The notes: a model not told the origin generated them from the letters alone. Counted from the stretch's first letter, positions 31,669-41,601 are shown. The stretch: 64,000 nt of DNA from Bacteroidales bacterium (GCA_020636835.1 JACJXC010000004.1:434001-498000); one strand, 5' to 3'. Made by a program: numbers and translations.

Positions 31669-33861
31669 TTAGATCGTTACTTTGGGGATTGTGAATTTAA
31701 ACTCACTGCCCTTCCCCTCTTCGCTGTCAGCCCAAATTTTGCCATTGTGCCTTTCGACAAAATCCTTACAGAGCTGCAGGCCTAAGCCAGTACCCTTCTC
31801 GCCCGATGTTCCTAGCGTTGAATTGCCCTCCTTTGGATTGAACAACCCCATTAAAATACTGGGAGCCATACCCACCCCTTCGTCTCTCACACTAACAGTA
31901 AGTAAGGACTCATCCTCAGCTGAGAATAAGTAAATATTCTTTCCATTCTCAGTGAATTTAATGGCATTTGTAATCAGGTTGCGGATTACGGTCATAATCA
32001 TGTTCCTATCGGCATGAACAATTTGCTCTTTCGGAATTTGATTGTGAATGGCAATCGCTTTACTTTTGGCCATTTCGGCAACCAGTGCAATACTGGTGTC
32101 AACAATTTGATGGAGATTGATATCCGCTGGAGCAAAAACCACCTCATTCTGCTGACTCTTTGCCCACAGCAGCAAATTCTCCAACAGTTCGAATGTTGTT
32201 GTGGTTGACGACAGCAACGATTTTAACGACTGCTTTATGTTTTGGATGTCATCATAATCGGGCTCCTCAACAATGAACTCGATGAATGATTTTAGGGTTC
32301 CGATTGGCCCACGAAGATCGTGTCCTATTATAGAGAACAACCTATTCTTTGTTTCGTTCAGCTCTTTTAACTTTTTCTGACTTTCAACCAATGCCAGTTC
32401 GGCCAACTTTCTGGCAGTTATATCCTGCTTAATGGCCACAATATTAATAATCTCGTTCTTTTCGTTTAAAATCGGGGCAATGGTGGCAGCCTCCCAGAAT
32501 AGGGAACCATCTTTTCGCTTATTGTAAATTTCACCGGTCCAGGTTTCCCCCGACAGAATGGTACTCCACATGTTTCGATAAAACTCCTTTGAATGAACGC
32601 CGGAATTAAGTATTCGAGGATTTCGCCCAATCGCCTCCTGGTACGAATACCCAGTAATTGTTGAAAATTGCTGGTTCACATATTCAATTTTGCCAGTTAA
32701 ATCGGTTATCACAATGGCTGCCGGATTTTGCGATACTGCGGCGGATAGCTTTAGGATTGCTTGCTCGGTTTTAATTTTTTCGGTAACATCTCTAATCCAT
32801 GAAATCAGAATAGTTTCGTTGTCTTTTGATTTGATTAACTCGCACGATATTAAACTATCAACCACTAAATTCTCTTTTATGTTTTTTATTTTAACCTCCT
32901 TATTGCGCACCGTTCCACTCATCATCAACTCATCAACAATACCCTTTCTATCGTTTGGATTTACGTAAAGCTGAATCGTTTTAACATCCTTTAAATCGTC
33001 CTTTGAGGTTACCCCTTGAAATTTCAAACCGGCAGGATTGCAATCCAACAGTTCTCCCTCCAGCGTGGTTAGGATGATTATATCGGGGGACCGCTCGAAT
33101 AAGAGTCTAAACCTCGCCTCATTCTGCTCAGAGTTTTCTTTCGCTCGCTGCAACTCATCAAACTTACCTGTAATGCACTTATTTATGATGAAAAAGGAAA
33201 TGAGGACAAACAGAGAGATAACAATTATTAATGCGATGATTAGGTAAAGCAGCGCTTGGTTTGCCCTTGTATTGCTCTCAACCTCAAGCCGGGTTCGCCT
33301 CTCCACCATCTTAATACAATCGTCGATTAATTCCATAATAGAGCGCTTGATCCGAAGGTATTCCTCATCGTATAGCACTCTGTGAGCCATTAACGTATCG
33401 GGCTGCCGTTTAACTGAGAATAACCCGGAATTATCAACAAAAAAACCCTCGAATGCATTTATCGAGAGCCTCTCGATATTCGCTAAATTGTTCGAGTATT
33501 GCTCTGCCTCCACAAGTTTATTGAGTTCGACCTCGGTGAATCCTAGCTTTTGGATACTATCCTGAAACGAAATTAAAGCGCCACTGGAATGGCGCTGTTT
33601 CCCATTGCGAATATCAATCACCTCAAAATATTTATTTCTCCATACAGTATCGCCAGTTTCGATATAGGTTCTACAAAAAGTGGTTAAATCGTCGGAACTT
33701 TTCCGAAGCTCTTCCGCAATCAAAATAGATTTATATCGAATATCGTTGCTTTTCACAAGGGCTTCATTATTGCGGTATATAAAGACCGATGATGCGATAA
33801 GGACTATCAGCAAAACGATGATAATTGAATAAACTCTTATGAATAGGCTTTTTAATCGCAT
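31669..33861 (-). CDS. PAS-domain sensor histidine kinase (membrane)
   Basis: 730 residues from ATG 33861 (MRLKSLFIRVYSIIIVL); the earlier ATG 33891 lies upstream of the predicted transcription start. The first membrane helix is about 8-28. An extracytoplasmic helical domain follows to about 200, then helix two (ALLYLIIALIIVISLFVLIS). A first PAS (ARFRLLFERSPDIIILTTLE) and a second PAS/PAC (YVNQQFSTITGYSYQEAIGR) precede the HisKA domain with H-box LFSIIGHDLRGPIGTLKSF. The HATPase has NLITNAIKFTENG, VRDEGVGM and GTGLGLQLCKDFV. No response-regulator gene is adjacent, so this is an orphan kinase with unknown signal. Confidence 0.93.
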   Translation of the reverse strand: MRLKSLFIRVYSIIIVLLIVLIASSVFIYRNNEALVKSNDIRYKSILIAEELRKSSDDLTTFCRTYIETGDTVWRNKYFEVIDIRNGKQRHSSGALISFQDSIQKLGFTEVELNKLVEAEQYSNNLANIERLSINAFEGFFVDNSGLFSVKRQPDTLMAHRVLYDEEYLRIKRSIMELIDDCIKMVERRTRLEVESNTRANQALLYLIIALIIVISLFVLISFFIINKCITGKFDELQRAKENSEQNEARFRLLFERSPDIIILTTLEGELLDCNPAGLKFQGVTSKDDLKDVKTIQLYVNPNDRKGIVDELMMSGTVRNKEVKIKNIKENLVVDSLISCELIKSKDNETILISWIRDVTEKIKTEQAILKLSAAVSQNPAAIVITDLTGKIEYVNQQFSTITGYSYQEAIGRNPRILNSGVHSKEFYRNMWSTILSGETWTGEIYNKRKDGSLFWEAATIAPILNEKNEIINIVAIKQDITARKLAELALVESQKKLKELNETKNRLFSIIGHDLRGPIGTLKSFIEFIVEEPDYDDIQNIKQSLKSLLSSTTTTFELLENLLLWAKSQQNEVVFAPADINLHQIVDTSIALVAEMAKSKAIAIHNQIPKEQIVHADRNMIMTVIRNLITNAIKFTENGKNIYLFSAEDESLLTVSVRDEGVGMAPSILMGLFNPKEGNSTLGTSGEKGTGLGLQLCKDFVERHNGKIWADSEEGKGSEFKFTIPKVTI

Positions 33862-33888
33862 CTCGTTATTTTCAATTCGAACTAATAC

Positions 33889-33919
33889 CAAATTTAGTGT
33901 TTTTATTGCTTAAAGCAAA
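33889..33919 (-). promoter_or_regulatory. Promoter of the histidine kinase
   Basis: Minus strand TTTG (33916-33919), 19 bases, TAAATTTG (33889-33896): ideal spacing. It sets the kinase start at 33861 rather than 33891. Confidence 0.8.
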
Positions 33920-34045
33920 TACTGAAATCGGGAAATGAATCAATTGTTGCGAATGCTCACCGTCTCGTAAAAAATAGTTTAATCCTCAAACAGCTATTTT
34001 TTGCTAAAAAGCTCGTAATATCGCACTGTTAAAAACCGGAATTCT

Positions 34046-34053
34046 TACCTTTG
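34046..34053 (+). promoter_or_regulatory. Promoter -7 element before the dCMP deaminase gene
   Basis: TACCTTTG lies only 5 bases before the ATG, implying a very short leader. No good -33 is seen. Confidence 0.45.
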
Positions 34054-34058
34054 AAAAT

Positions 34059-34517
34059 ATGGACACAAAAAAATACCCTTACGGCGAAAAACAGCCACAG
34101 TTCGACAGGCGCTACCTCGAGATGGCCAAGATATGGTCAAAAAACTCGTACTGCGTGCGCCGACAGGTTGGGGCGCTTATTGTGAAGGATCGAATGATTA
34201 TTTCCGATGGTTATAATGGAACACCATCGGGGTTCGAGAATATTTGCGAGGACGAAACTGGCAAAACCAAACCCTACGTGCTGCACGCCGAGGCAAACGC
34301 CATTACAAAGGTGGCCAAATCGAGCAACAGCTCCGAGGGAGCCACACTTTACGTAACCTCATCTCCATGCATGGAGTGCTCAAAACTCATTATACAGGCA
34401 GGCATAAAACGCGTGGTATACTGCGACGAATACCATAACCTGGATGGGATTGCACTGCTTAACAGGGCCGGAATTGAAGTGGTAAAAATTGACACAGACG
34501 ACATATCATCACGTTAA
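34059..34517 (+). CDS. Deoxycytidylate deaminase family protein
   Basis: 152 residues. Zinc motifs of the cytidine/dCMP deaminase fold are complete: HAEANAITKVAKSS (His ligand and catalytic Glu) and SSPCMECSKLIIQAG (PCxxC). The N-terminal YLEMAKIWSKNSYCVRRQVG and NGTPSGFENICED agree with dCMP deaminase/ComEB. It supplies dUMP for thymidylate synthesis, or belongs to the ComEB subgroup. The S41 protease gene follows 13 bases later, so they are likely cotranscribed. Confidence 0.92.
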   Translation: MDTKKYPYGEKQPQFDRRYLEMAKIWSKNSYCVRRQVGALIVKDRMIISDGYNGTPSGFENICEDETGKTKPYVLHAEANAITKVAKSSNSSEGATLYVTSSPCMECSKLIIQAGIKRVVYCDEYHNLDGIALLNRAGIEVVKIDTDDISSR

Positions 34518-34530
34518 CACATAAGGCTAA

Positions 34531-36243
34531 ATGGCATACCAAAACAGCAAACGCGACATTGTTTACCCAATTGTACTAGCCATAGTACTGGTTGTAGGAA
34601 TATTCATAGGAATTCGATTCGGGAATCGGGGGCAAAAACCCAGCCTACTGGTTTACCCCAAAACCGACAAGCTTAGCAATGTTATCACCTACATACAGGA
34701 GGAATACGTGGACACCGTTTCGATGGGCACGCTGGTGGAAAATGCCATACCCGCTATTCTTAAAAACCTGGATCCCCACTCCATCTACATCCCAGCATCC
34801 GACTTCCAATCGGTAAACGAACCGCTCGAAGGGGGATTCGATGGCATTGGCATTCAGTTTAACATGTCGAACGACACCGCCGTGGTGGTTAACACAATCC
34901 CCCGAGGCCCCTCGGAAAAATTGGGAATACTTGCAGGCGACCGGATTATCATGGTAAACGGGCGAAACATTGCAGGCGTAAAATTCCCATTCGATAGCAT
35001 TCCAAAACTCCTTAAAGGCCCCACTGGCACCACGGTTAAGGTTGGAATTAAACGCAGCGAAGTAAAAGAGCTCATTGATTTCGAAATAGTTCGCGACAAA
35101 ATCCCAATCAATAGCGTAGATGTCAGCTACATGGCCACACCCGAGATTGGCTATATTAAAATTACCACCTTCGCCAAAACAACCTACCGCGAGTTTCTAC
35201 TTGCCATTGAGAAGTTGAGCGAACAGGGAATGCAAAAACTGATTCTGGATTTACGCAGCAATAGCGGGGGTTACATGGACGCCGCAACAAACATTGCCAA
35301 CGAATTCCTCGCCAAGGATCAGCTAATTGTTTACACGCAAGGAAATAATAGAGCACGACAAGACGTTTACGCCAACGGTACAGGAACCTGTCAGAACTTA
35401 AAAGTAGAAGTACTGATAGACGAGTTCTCCGCATCGGCTAGCGAGATTTTGGCCGGCGCAATACAGGATAACGACAGGGGCAAAATTATTGGCCGCCGAT
35501 CGTTTGGAAAAGGCCTGGTGCAGGAGCAGATATTCTTCTCCGACGGCTCGGCCCTTAGGCTCACCATTGCACGCTACTACACCCCTGCCGGACGAAGCAT
35601 ACAAAAACCCTACAAACCGGGCGATGACGATTACTTTAACGACATTAGCAATCGCTACATTCACGGGGAATTTAGCGAAGCCGACAGCATACAACAAGCC
35701 GATTCTCTAAAATACTACACCCTAAGCGGAAGAGTTGTTTACGGTGGCGGCGGCATTATGCCCGATGTTTTTGTACCACTCGATACCGTAGGTATTACGC
35801 CGTACCTACAACAGGTATCGCGCCGCAACCTGATATACCGTTACGCATTCGCATTTACCGATAAACACCGGAAAGCAACACGATCGCTAAAAACTTTTGA
35901 TGCGGTGAACGAGTTCCTGCATCAATTCGACCTGCTAGCCGATTTTGCCCAATATGCACAGCAAAACGGGGTAGCACCCAACAAAAAGGAGATTCAGGTA
36001 TCGAAACTCATCATCGAGACCCAGCTCAAGGCCACCATTGCCCGAAACATCATCGATAACGATGGGTTTTACCCTTATATTAGGCTGATTGACGAAACCC
36101 TTATTAAAGCCATTGAATTGATGGACGAAGGTGAGAGTAGTTCCACCGCAGCAAACATCAACAGCGGAGCCAATCCCCACACGCTAATTCAATCGCAGCT
36201 TAAAACCTGGGTTAAAAACGATCTGATTGCCGTAATTGCCTGA
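34531..36243 (+). CDS. S41 family C-terminal processing peptidase (CtpA-like)
   Basis: 570 residues. An N-terminal membrane/signal segment (IVYPIVLAIVLVVGIFIGIRF) is followed by a helical region (VITYIQEEYVDTVSMG) and a PDZ domain at about 100-190 (EGGFDGIGIQFNM, GILAGDRIIMVNG). The S41 core comes next: ILDLRSNSGGYMDAA, then the catalytic Ser in DEFSASASEILAGAIQDN and Lys in RRSFGKGLVQEQ. The C-terminal extension beyond the usual domain is about 180 residues. It processes periplasmic proteins. The 3' end overlaps the convergent hydrolase by 55 bases. Confidence 0.93.
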   Translation: MAYQNSKRDIVYPIVLAIVLVVGIFIGIRFGNRGQKPSLLVYPKTDKLSNVITYIQEEYVDTVSMGTLVENAIPAILKNLDPHSIYIPASDFQSVNEPLEGGFDGIGIQFNMSNDTAVVVNTIPRGPSEKLGILAGDRIIMVNGRNIAGVKFPFDSIPKLLKGPTGTTVKVGIKRSEVKELIDFEIVRDKIPINSVDVSYMATPEIGYIKITTFAKTTYREFLLAIEKLSEQGMQKLILDLRSNSGGYMDAATNIANEFLAKDQLIVYTQGNNRARQDVYANGTGTCQNLKVEVLIDEFSASASEILAGAIQDNDRGKIIGRRSFGKGLVQEQIFFSDGSALRLTIARYYTPAGRSIQKPYKPGDDDYFNDISNRYIHGEFSEADSIQQADSLKYYTLSGRVVYGGGGIMPDVFVPLDTVGITPYLQQVSRRNLIYRYAFAFTDKHRKATRSLKTFDAVNEFLHQFDLLADFAQYAQQNGVAPNKKEIQVSKLIIETQLKATIARNIIDNDGFYPYIRLIDETLIKAIELMDEGESSSTAANINSGANPHTLIQSQLKTWVKNDLIAVIA

Positions 36244-36995
36244 TCGCGCTCCTCGATAAACCCCAAATGACCCGAGTTGTTGAGCACCTCAACTCGGGTT
36301 TTATTATGCTTTTGAACAAGGCTATCTACCACCGACATCGGGATTAGATTATCGTAACGCCCCATTAAAAGGAAGGATGGGAAGGCTGTAGAATCGAGAA
36401 TAGCATTCCGATCGGGACGCTGCGCCATACCGTTGAGCGCCCCAATAATGCCCTCGTCGCTGGTGGCAAGGGCAATTCCCAATAGCCAATCAAGGCGATC
36501 ATCCATTCTATCCATATTGCTTTCGGCAAAAAGCCGGGGAATGCTCAGGTAAACAATATCGCACTTGGCCCCGTTACGAATAGCCTCAATATCGCCCATC
36601 CGGCTGCTATACTTTTCTGCAGTATCGGCGTTTGGGGTTGAGTGGAACAGGCAAAGGCCGGTTAACAAATCGGGATACCGCTCGGCAAACGCCAAGCCCA
36701 CATACCCACCCATGGAGTGCCCCACAAAAAATACTTTATTAAAAGATAACTCGGACAGAACGGCACTAACACAATCGGCCATCAAATCCATGCCGATGGA
36801 CTCGAGCTTGCAAAGCGATTGACCATGACCGGGTAAATCGATTTGCAGCACAGTGTAATCGGGCTCAAGGCTTGCGGCAAAATCATCCCAAATATCCAAA
36901 CTTTCCAAGTAACCATGAATCAACAAAAGCACAGGGCCACTACCACTCAACCTGTACCTAATCCTACAAACCGGAATATCAATAAAACGATCCAT
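36189..36995 (-). CDS. Alpha/beta-fold hydrolase
   Basis: 268 residues, cytoplasmic. It shows the oxyanion loop VLLLIHGYLESLDIW, the nucleophile elbow VFFVGHSMGGYVGLAFAE (Ser about 93), an acid in LLMGRYDNLIPMSV and the catalytic His in LNNSGHLGFIEERD. This is the general esterase/peroxidase-like branch, and the substrate is not predictable. The start ATG at 36995 is clear, with no promoter recognised. It overlaps the S41 protease gene tail to tail at 36189-36243. Confidence 0.88.
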   Translation of the reverse strand: MDRFIDIPVCRIRYRLSGSGPVLLLIHGYLESLDIWDDFAASLEPDYTVLQIDLPGHGQSLCKLESIGMDLMADCVSAVLSELSFNKVFFVGHSMGGYVGLAFAERYPDLLTGLCLFHSTPNADTAEKYSSRMGDIEAIRNGAKCDIVYLSIPRLFAESNMDRMDDRLDWLLGIALATSDEGIIGALNGMAQRPDRNAILDSTAFPSFLLMGRYDNLIPMSVVDSLVQKHNKTRVEVLNNSGHLGFIEERDQAITAIRSFLTQVLSCD

Positions 36996-37202
36996 AATCT
37001 CAATGATTTAAAACATATTAAAACAACTAGAGATGGCAAACTGCAAAAAAATTTCACCATTAGCAAAAAAACGGCACCACAAAACTATGTTAGGCAGCAT
37101 AGGGAAAATGCTGTTGTAAAATTCAGTTTTCAAACATATTCTTAGGCAAATCCCAAAAGGAAAAGATTTCATACCTTGCCAGCCGAATAAAATACTTATG
37201 TC

Positions 37203-37874
37203 ATGATTGAAATATTCAACTCATCCATTGGAAAAAAGTTAATAATGAGCATCTCCGGTTTATTCCTGATGGCATTTCTACTTGTACACCTGGGCGTAAA
37301 CCTAATGTTACTGGTAGGCGATGGCGAAGCGTTTAACCGGGCAGCCCATTTTATGGGGACCAACCCCGCCATTAAAATCATGGAACCATTGCTGGCCTTT
37401 GGCTTTATATTTCACATAATCTACGGCACATACATCACCCTAAAAAACCGCCAAACCCGACCCGTAGGGTACGCCAAATGGTCGAGTAACGGTGTTACGT
37501 CATGGTCATCTAGAAACATGTATATCCTAGGGGGAACCGTATTTATCTTTCTCATCATTCACATTGCCAACTTCTTTTGGAAGATGAAATTTGGCGAGAT
37601 GCCAACCATTACATACAATGGCGAAGTGATGGACGACGCATACTCGTTGGTTGCCGGACTATTCACCCAGTACTGGTGGTACGATTTGCTTTACGTGGCC
37701 GGAGCCATTCTGCTGGGCTTACATTTAAGCCATGGATTCTGGTCGGCATTCCAAACCGTGGGATGGAATGGCACCCAATGGATTAAACGGCTCGAAATTG
37801 CGGCATACATATACGCAATTCTGATTGCCGTAGGCTTTAGCATCATACCGCTATACTTCCTTATTTTTAAGTAA
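37203..37874 (+). CDS. sdhC: Succinate dehydrogenase/fumarate reductase cytochrome b subunit
   Basis: 223 residues with five membrane helices, the b558 diheme type found in Bacteroidota and Epsilonproteobacteria. His residues that could ligate heme sit in LLVHLGVNLMLL, FGFIFHIIYGTYIT, FLIIHIANFFWKM and LGLHLSHGFWSAF. It anchors the flavoprotein and iron-sulfur subunits and exchanges electrons with menaquinone. First gene of sdhCAB (22- and 32-base gaps). Confidence 0.95.
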   Translation: MIEIFNSSIGKKLIMSISGLFLMAFLLVHLGVNLMLLVGDGEAFNRAAHFMGTNPAIKIMEPLLAFGFIFHIIYGTYITLKNRQTRPVGYAKWSSNGVTSWSSRNMYILGGTVFIFLIIHIANFFWKMKFGEMPTITYNGEVMDDAYSLVAGLFTQYWWYDLLYVAGAILLGLHLSHGFWSAFQTVGWNGTQWIKRLEIAAYIYAILIAVGFSIIPLYFLIFK

Positions 37875-37896
37875 ATTCAGCTAACATATACAGCAT

Positions 37897-39816
37897 ATGA
37901 ATACGCTCGATGCAAAAATTCCCGAAGGGCCATTGGCCGATAAATGGGCAAACCATAAAGCAAAACTACGACTTGTAAACCCAGCCAACCGCAAAAAAAT
38001 TGATATTATTGTGGTAGGTACAGGATTGGCCGGATCGTCGGCAGCATCAACCCTTGGCGAGTTGGGCTACAACGTGAAAGTTTTCTGCTACCAGGATAGC
38101 CCTCGGCGCGCGCACTCGGTGGCCGCACAGGGCGGCATAAACGCAGCAAAAAACTACAAAAACGATAACGATAGCGTTTACCGTTTATTCTACGACATGA
38201 TAAAGGGGGGCGATTTTCGGGCCCGCGAAGCCAATGTTTACAGAGCCGCTGAGGTTAGCAACCTGGTAATCGATCACTACACAGCCCTTGGAGTTCCATT
38301 TGCACGCGACTATGGCGGACTAATCGACAACCGCTCGTTCGGTGGAGTTCAGGTTTCCCGAACATTCTACGCCAAAGGCCAAACCGGACAGCAATGCCAA
38401 ATAGGAGCCTACTCCGCCCTATCGCGACAAATCAACAACGGCACGGTTACCATGTACTCGCGCCGCGAGATGATCGATTTGGTTGTAGTTGATGGTAAAG
38501 CCCGAGGAATTATTGCCCGCAACCTGATTACCGGCGAAATTGAGCGACACTCGGCTCACGCAGTGGTACTGGCAACTGGAGGATATGGAACTATATACTA
38601 CCTATCCACACTAGCCCTTAACTCAAACGGATCGGCCGCTTGGAAAGCCTATAAAAAGGGCGCTTGCTTTGCCAACCCCAGCTTTGTGCAAATTCACCCA
38701 ACCAGCATACCGGTCCTCAACGACCATCAGTGCAAGCTTACGCTAATGTCAGAATCGCTCCGTAACGACGGGCGGGTTTGGGTTCCCAAGCAAAAAGGGG
38801 ACACCCGCAAACCCACCGATATCCCAGAGGATGAGCGCGATTACTACCTCGAACGCCGCTACCCGGCATTCGGGAACCTAGTTCCGCGCGATGTGGCATC
38901 GCGCGCCGCAAAGGAACGATGCGACGCAGGGTTTGGAGTGGGACCAACAGGGCTATCGGTTTACCTCGATTTCAGGGATGCCATCAACAAAAAGGGGCGC
39001 AAAACCATTGAGGAGAACTATGGCAACCTATTCGAGATGTACGAGAAGATTATTGGAGAATCACCCTACGAAACACCCATGCGGATTTACCCCGCAGGGC
39101 ACTACACCATGGGTGGGCTATGGGTGGATTACAACCTGATGACCACACTGCCCGGCCTTTTTGCGATTGGGGAGGCAAACTTTTCCGATCACGGAGCAAA
39201 CCGACTGGGAGCCAGCTCGCTCATGCAAACCTCGGGCGATGGCTACTTCATTCTACCCTACACAATCTCCGACTATCTGGCCGACGAAATTAAAACGCCA
39301 AAAATTCAGACCAACACACCCGAATTCGACGAAGCAGAAAAAGCCGCACAGGAACGAATAAATAAACTTCTATCGATAAAGGGTACCGAAACCGCCACAT
39401 CGTTCCACAAACGCCTGGGCAAAATTATGTGGGATTACTGCGGAATGGTACGCAACGAGGAGGGGCTAAAAAAAGCGTTGGGGCTTATCGACAAACTAAG
39501 AGACGAGTTCTGGAAAAACCTCAGGGTTCCGGGCACAGGCGAAGAGCTGAACCAAGAGTTGGAAAAGGCAGGACGTGTAGCCGATTTCATGGAACTGGCC
39601 AAACTGCTTGTTTACGATGCCCTAAACCGCAAGGAGAGTTGCGGAGCCCATTTCCGGGAGGAGAGTCAAACCGACAATGGCGAAACCAAACGCGATGATG
39701 CAAATTTTGCATACGTTGCAGCATGGGAATTCAAAGGCGAAGGTACCGAACCGCAACTCCACAAAGAAAGTCTCACATTCGATTTTGTAAAGCTGCAACA
39801 ACGCAGCTATAAATAA
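37897..39816 (+). CDS. sdhA: Succinate dehydrogenase/fumarate reductase flavoprotein subunit
   Basis: 639 residues. FAD-binding GxGxxG is in IIVVGTGLAGSSAASTLGEL (about 32-51). The His for covalent FAD is in RRAHSVAAQGGINAAKNY. Substrate-site motifs include HPTSIP, and the capping-domain/active-site Arg regions are in RDVASRAAKERCDAG and HYTMGGLWVDYN. It interconverts succinate and fumarate on the cytoplasmic face. In a fermenting Bacteroidota it would mainly act as a fumarate reductase; direction cannot be read from sequence. Confidence 0.97.
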   Translation: MNTLDAKIPEGPLADKWANHKAKLRLVNPANRKKIDIIVVGTGLAGSSAASTLGELGYNVKVFCYQDSPRRAHSVAAQGGINAAKNYKNDNDSVYRLFYDMIKGGDFRAREANVYRAAEVSNLVIDHYTALGVPFARDYGGLIDNRSFGGVQVSRTFYAKGQTGQQCQIGAYSALSRQINNGTVTMYSRREMIDLVVVDGKARGIIARNLITGEIERHSAHAVVLATGGYGTIYYLSTLALNSNGSAAWKAYKKGACFANPSFVQIHPTSIPVLNDHQCKLTLMSESLRNDGRVWVPKQKGDTRKPTDIPEDERDYYLERRYPAFGNLVPRDVASRAAKERCDAGFGVGPTGLSVYLDFRDAINKKGRKTIEENYGNLFEMYEKIIGESPYETPMRIYPAGHYTMGGLWVDYNLMTTLPGLFAIGEANFSDHGANRLGASSLMQTSGDGYFILPYTISDYLADEIKTPKIQTNTPEFDEAEKAAQERINKLLSIKGTETATSFHKRLGKIMWDYCGMVRNEEGLKKALGLIDKLRDEFWKNLRVPGTGEELNQELEKAGRVADFMELAKLLVYDALNRKESCGAHFREESQTDNGETKRDDANFAYVAAWEFKGEGTEPQLHKESLTFDFVKLQQRSYK

Positions 39817-39848
39817 ACTGGTTTATCCACGGTAAATCCCAAACGGTA

Positions 39849-40592
39849 ATGAACATTACACTTAAAATATGGCGACAAAAGAATGCAAAAAGCAAAGGTC
39901 GCTTCGAAACATACAAACTCAACAATGTGGCCACGGATATGTCGTTCCTCGAAATGCTCGACTATCTAAACGAAACGCTTATCACGCAAGGACAGGAACC
40001 GGTTGCCTTTGAGCACGATTGCCGCGAGGGAATATGCGGTTCGTGCGGCATATACATCAACGGTCGACCACACGGCAACGAGCGCAGAACCACCACCTGC
40101 GAGCTCCGCATGACACAGTTTGAAGATGGCTGCACCATAACCGTTGAGCCATGGCGTGCAGCAGCATTCCCGGTGATTAAGGATTTAGTGGTGGACCGAT
40201 CGGCCTTCGATAAAATCATTGCAGCTGGCGGATACATCAGCACAAATGCGGGAGCGGCACAGGATGCCAACGCCATTCCGGTTTCCAAACACAACGCCGA
40301 CTTGGCATTCGACACCGCATCGTGCATTGGATGTGGAGCCTGCGTTGCAGCTTGCAAAAACGCTTCGGCCATGCTATTTGTAGCCGCCAAAATCGCCCAC
40401 TTGGCCCAATTCCCCCAAGGACGGATTGAAGCTGCCGAACGGGCAAAAAAAATGATTGCCAAGATGGACGAACTGGGCTTTGGCGGATGCACCAATACAA
40501 GGGCATGCGAGGCAGAGTGCCCCAAAGGAATATCTATTAGCACAATTGCAAAACTGAACCGCGAATTCATTTCGGCAAAAATTAAGGACTAG
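39849..40592 (+). CDS. sdhB: Succinate dehydrogenase/fumarate reductase iron-sulfur subunit
   Basis: 247 residues. The 2Fe-2S cluster ligands are in HDCREGICGSCGIYING with a later Cys in TTTCELRM. A 4Fe-4S-type set is CIGCGACVAAC and a third is GGCTNTRACEAECPKGI. It carries electrons between the flavoprotein and the membrane subunit. Last gene of sdhCAB. A 70-base gap separates it from the universal stress protein gene. Confidence 0.96.
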   Translation: MNITLKIWRQKNAKSKGRFETYKLNNVATDMSFLEMLDYLNETLITQGQEPVAFEHDCREGICGSCGIYINGRPHGNERRTTTCELRMTQFEDGCTITVEPWRAAAFPVIKDLVVDRSAFDKIIAAGGYISTNAGAAQDANAIPVSKHNADLAFDTASCIGCGACVAACKNASAMLFVAAKIAHLAQFPQGRIEAAERAKKMIAKMDELGFGGCTNTRACEAECPKGISISTIAKLNREFISAKIKD

Positions 40593-40663
40593 GATGTTGG
40601 TTTTATAGGAGATGTTTCTTAACTTTTCCCCTTGAAAATTGTTGTGCCAATAAAACCATAGCC

Positions 40664-41551
40664 ATGAATAACAAGCCAAGCATACTGCTGGTTCCCATCG
40701 ATTTTGGGGATCAATACCACCTAGCCCTTAACTACGCCAAGCAGCTGGCTCCGCTCATTAATGGGGAAATACACCTACTACACATACTCGACATAAGGGA
40801 TTGGTGGCTCGAGGATATCAAGCCCGAAAAGTTAGTCAACCACACATTCGACAAACTGGTTGAAATATCCAAAGAATACCAACTCCCCGGCAACACAGTA
40901 TTCAGGGTATTGCAGGGGAAACGCCATCAAAAAATTGTAGAATACGCCGACGAAAATCAGGTTCACTACATACTAATGGTGGATAACATACCGGGGAATG
41001 CCGGAGAACTAAAGTTGGGATCAACCCTCTCGAATGTTATTATCTCGGCAAAGCAGCCCGTTATCACAGTTAAAAACATACCCCACAATAAGTTTAAAAA
41101 CATCCTGGTTCCGCTTGATCTGGGTAGCAACTGCCGCCTAAAGTTGTTCAACTCTATTGCACTTGCGCTTCAACACCAGGCCAAGGTGCACATTGTGTCG
41201 GTAGTGTTTGGCGACATCGACAAGGAGGACAGCCGAATACACGAAAAAATAGAAAAATACACCAAACTGTACGAAGAAAACCACATAGAATATACTGTTA
41301 AAATACTGAGGAAGGAAGAGGACTACGCCTACCGAGCCATACTCGATTACTCCTCGGAGATAAACTGCGACTCCATAATTATTATGACGCACCGCGAAAA
41401 CGTGGGGATAGATAACTACCTGGGCTCCTTTGCGCACCACATCATCAACGAATCGCCGATACCCGTGGTAACCCTCAACAATGCCTCGTCGGACAAAACC
41501 TCCAAGAGCATAATCAGCAGTTTAATTGACCCCATGGGATTATTTTCGTAA
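40664..41551 (+). CDS. Universal stress protein, tandem UspA domains
   Basis: 295 residues with two Usp domains. The first is residues 1-140 (SILLVPIDFGDQYHLALNYA), the second about 143-280 (FKNILVPLDLGSNCRLKLFN). Glycines typical of the ATP-binding type are weak in the first (GNAGELKLGSTLSNVIISA) and partly kept in the second (NVGIDNYLGSFAHHIINESP). Tandem Usp proteins are usual in Bacteroidota. Cytoplasmic; a role in energy or redox stress is a family-level guess. Separate from sdhCAB. Confidence 0.88.
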   Translation: MNNKPSILLVPIDFGDQYHLALNYAKQLAPLINGEIHLLHILDIRDWWLEDIKPEKLVNHTFDKLVEISKEYQLPGNTVFRVLQGKRHQKIVEYADENQVHYILMVDNIPGNAGELKLGSTLSNVIISAKQPVITVKNIPHNKFKNILVPLDLGSNCRLKLFNSIALALQHQAKVHIVSVVFGDIDKEDSRIHEKIEKYTKLYEENHIEYTVKILRKEEDYAYRAILDYSSEINCDSIIIMTHRENVGIDNYLGSFAHHIINESPIPVVTLNNASSDKTSKSIISSLIDPMGLFS

Positions 41552-41579
41552 AAAGTAGTACCAACAAAAAAGAAATTAT

Positions 41580-41587
41580 TACTTTTG
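41580..41587 (+). promoter_or_regulatory. Promoter -7 element of tRNA-Gly
   Basis: TACTTTTG, 14 bases before the tRNA. No clear -33 box. Confidence 0.45.
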
Positions 41588-41601
41588 CATACCAATAAAA
41601 A

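Noticed and set aside
34059..36243. Possible natural-competence locus because of ComEB-type deaminase
   Set aside because: No other competence genes nearby; the protein is a standard dCMP deaminase.
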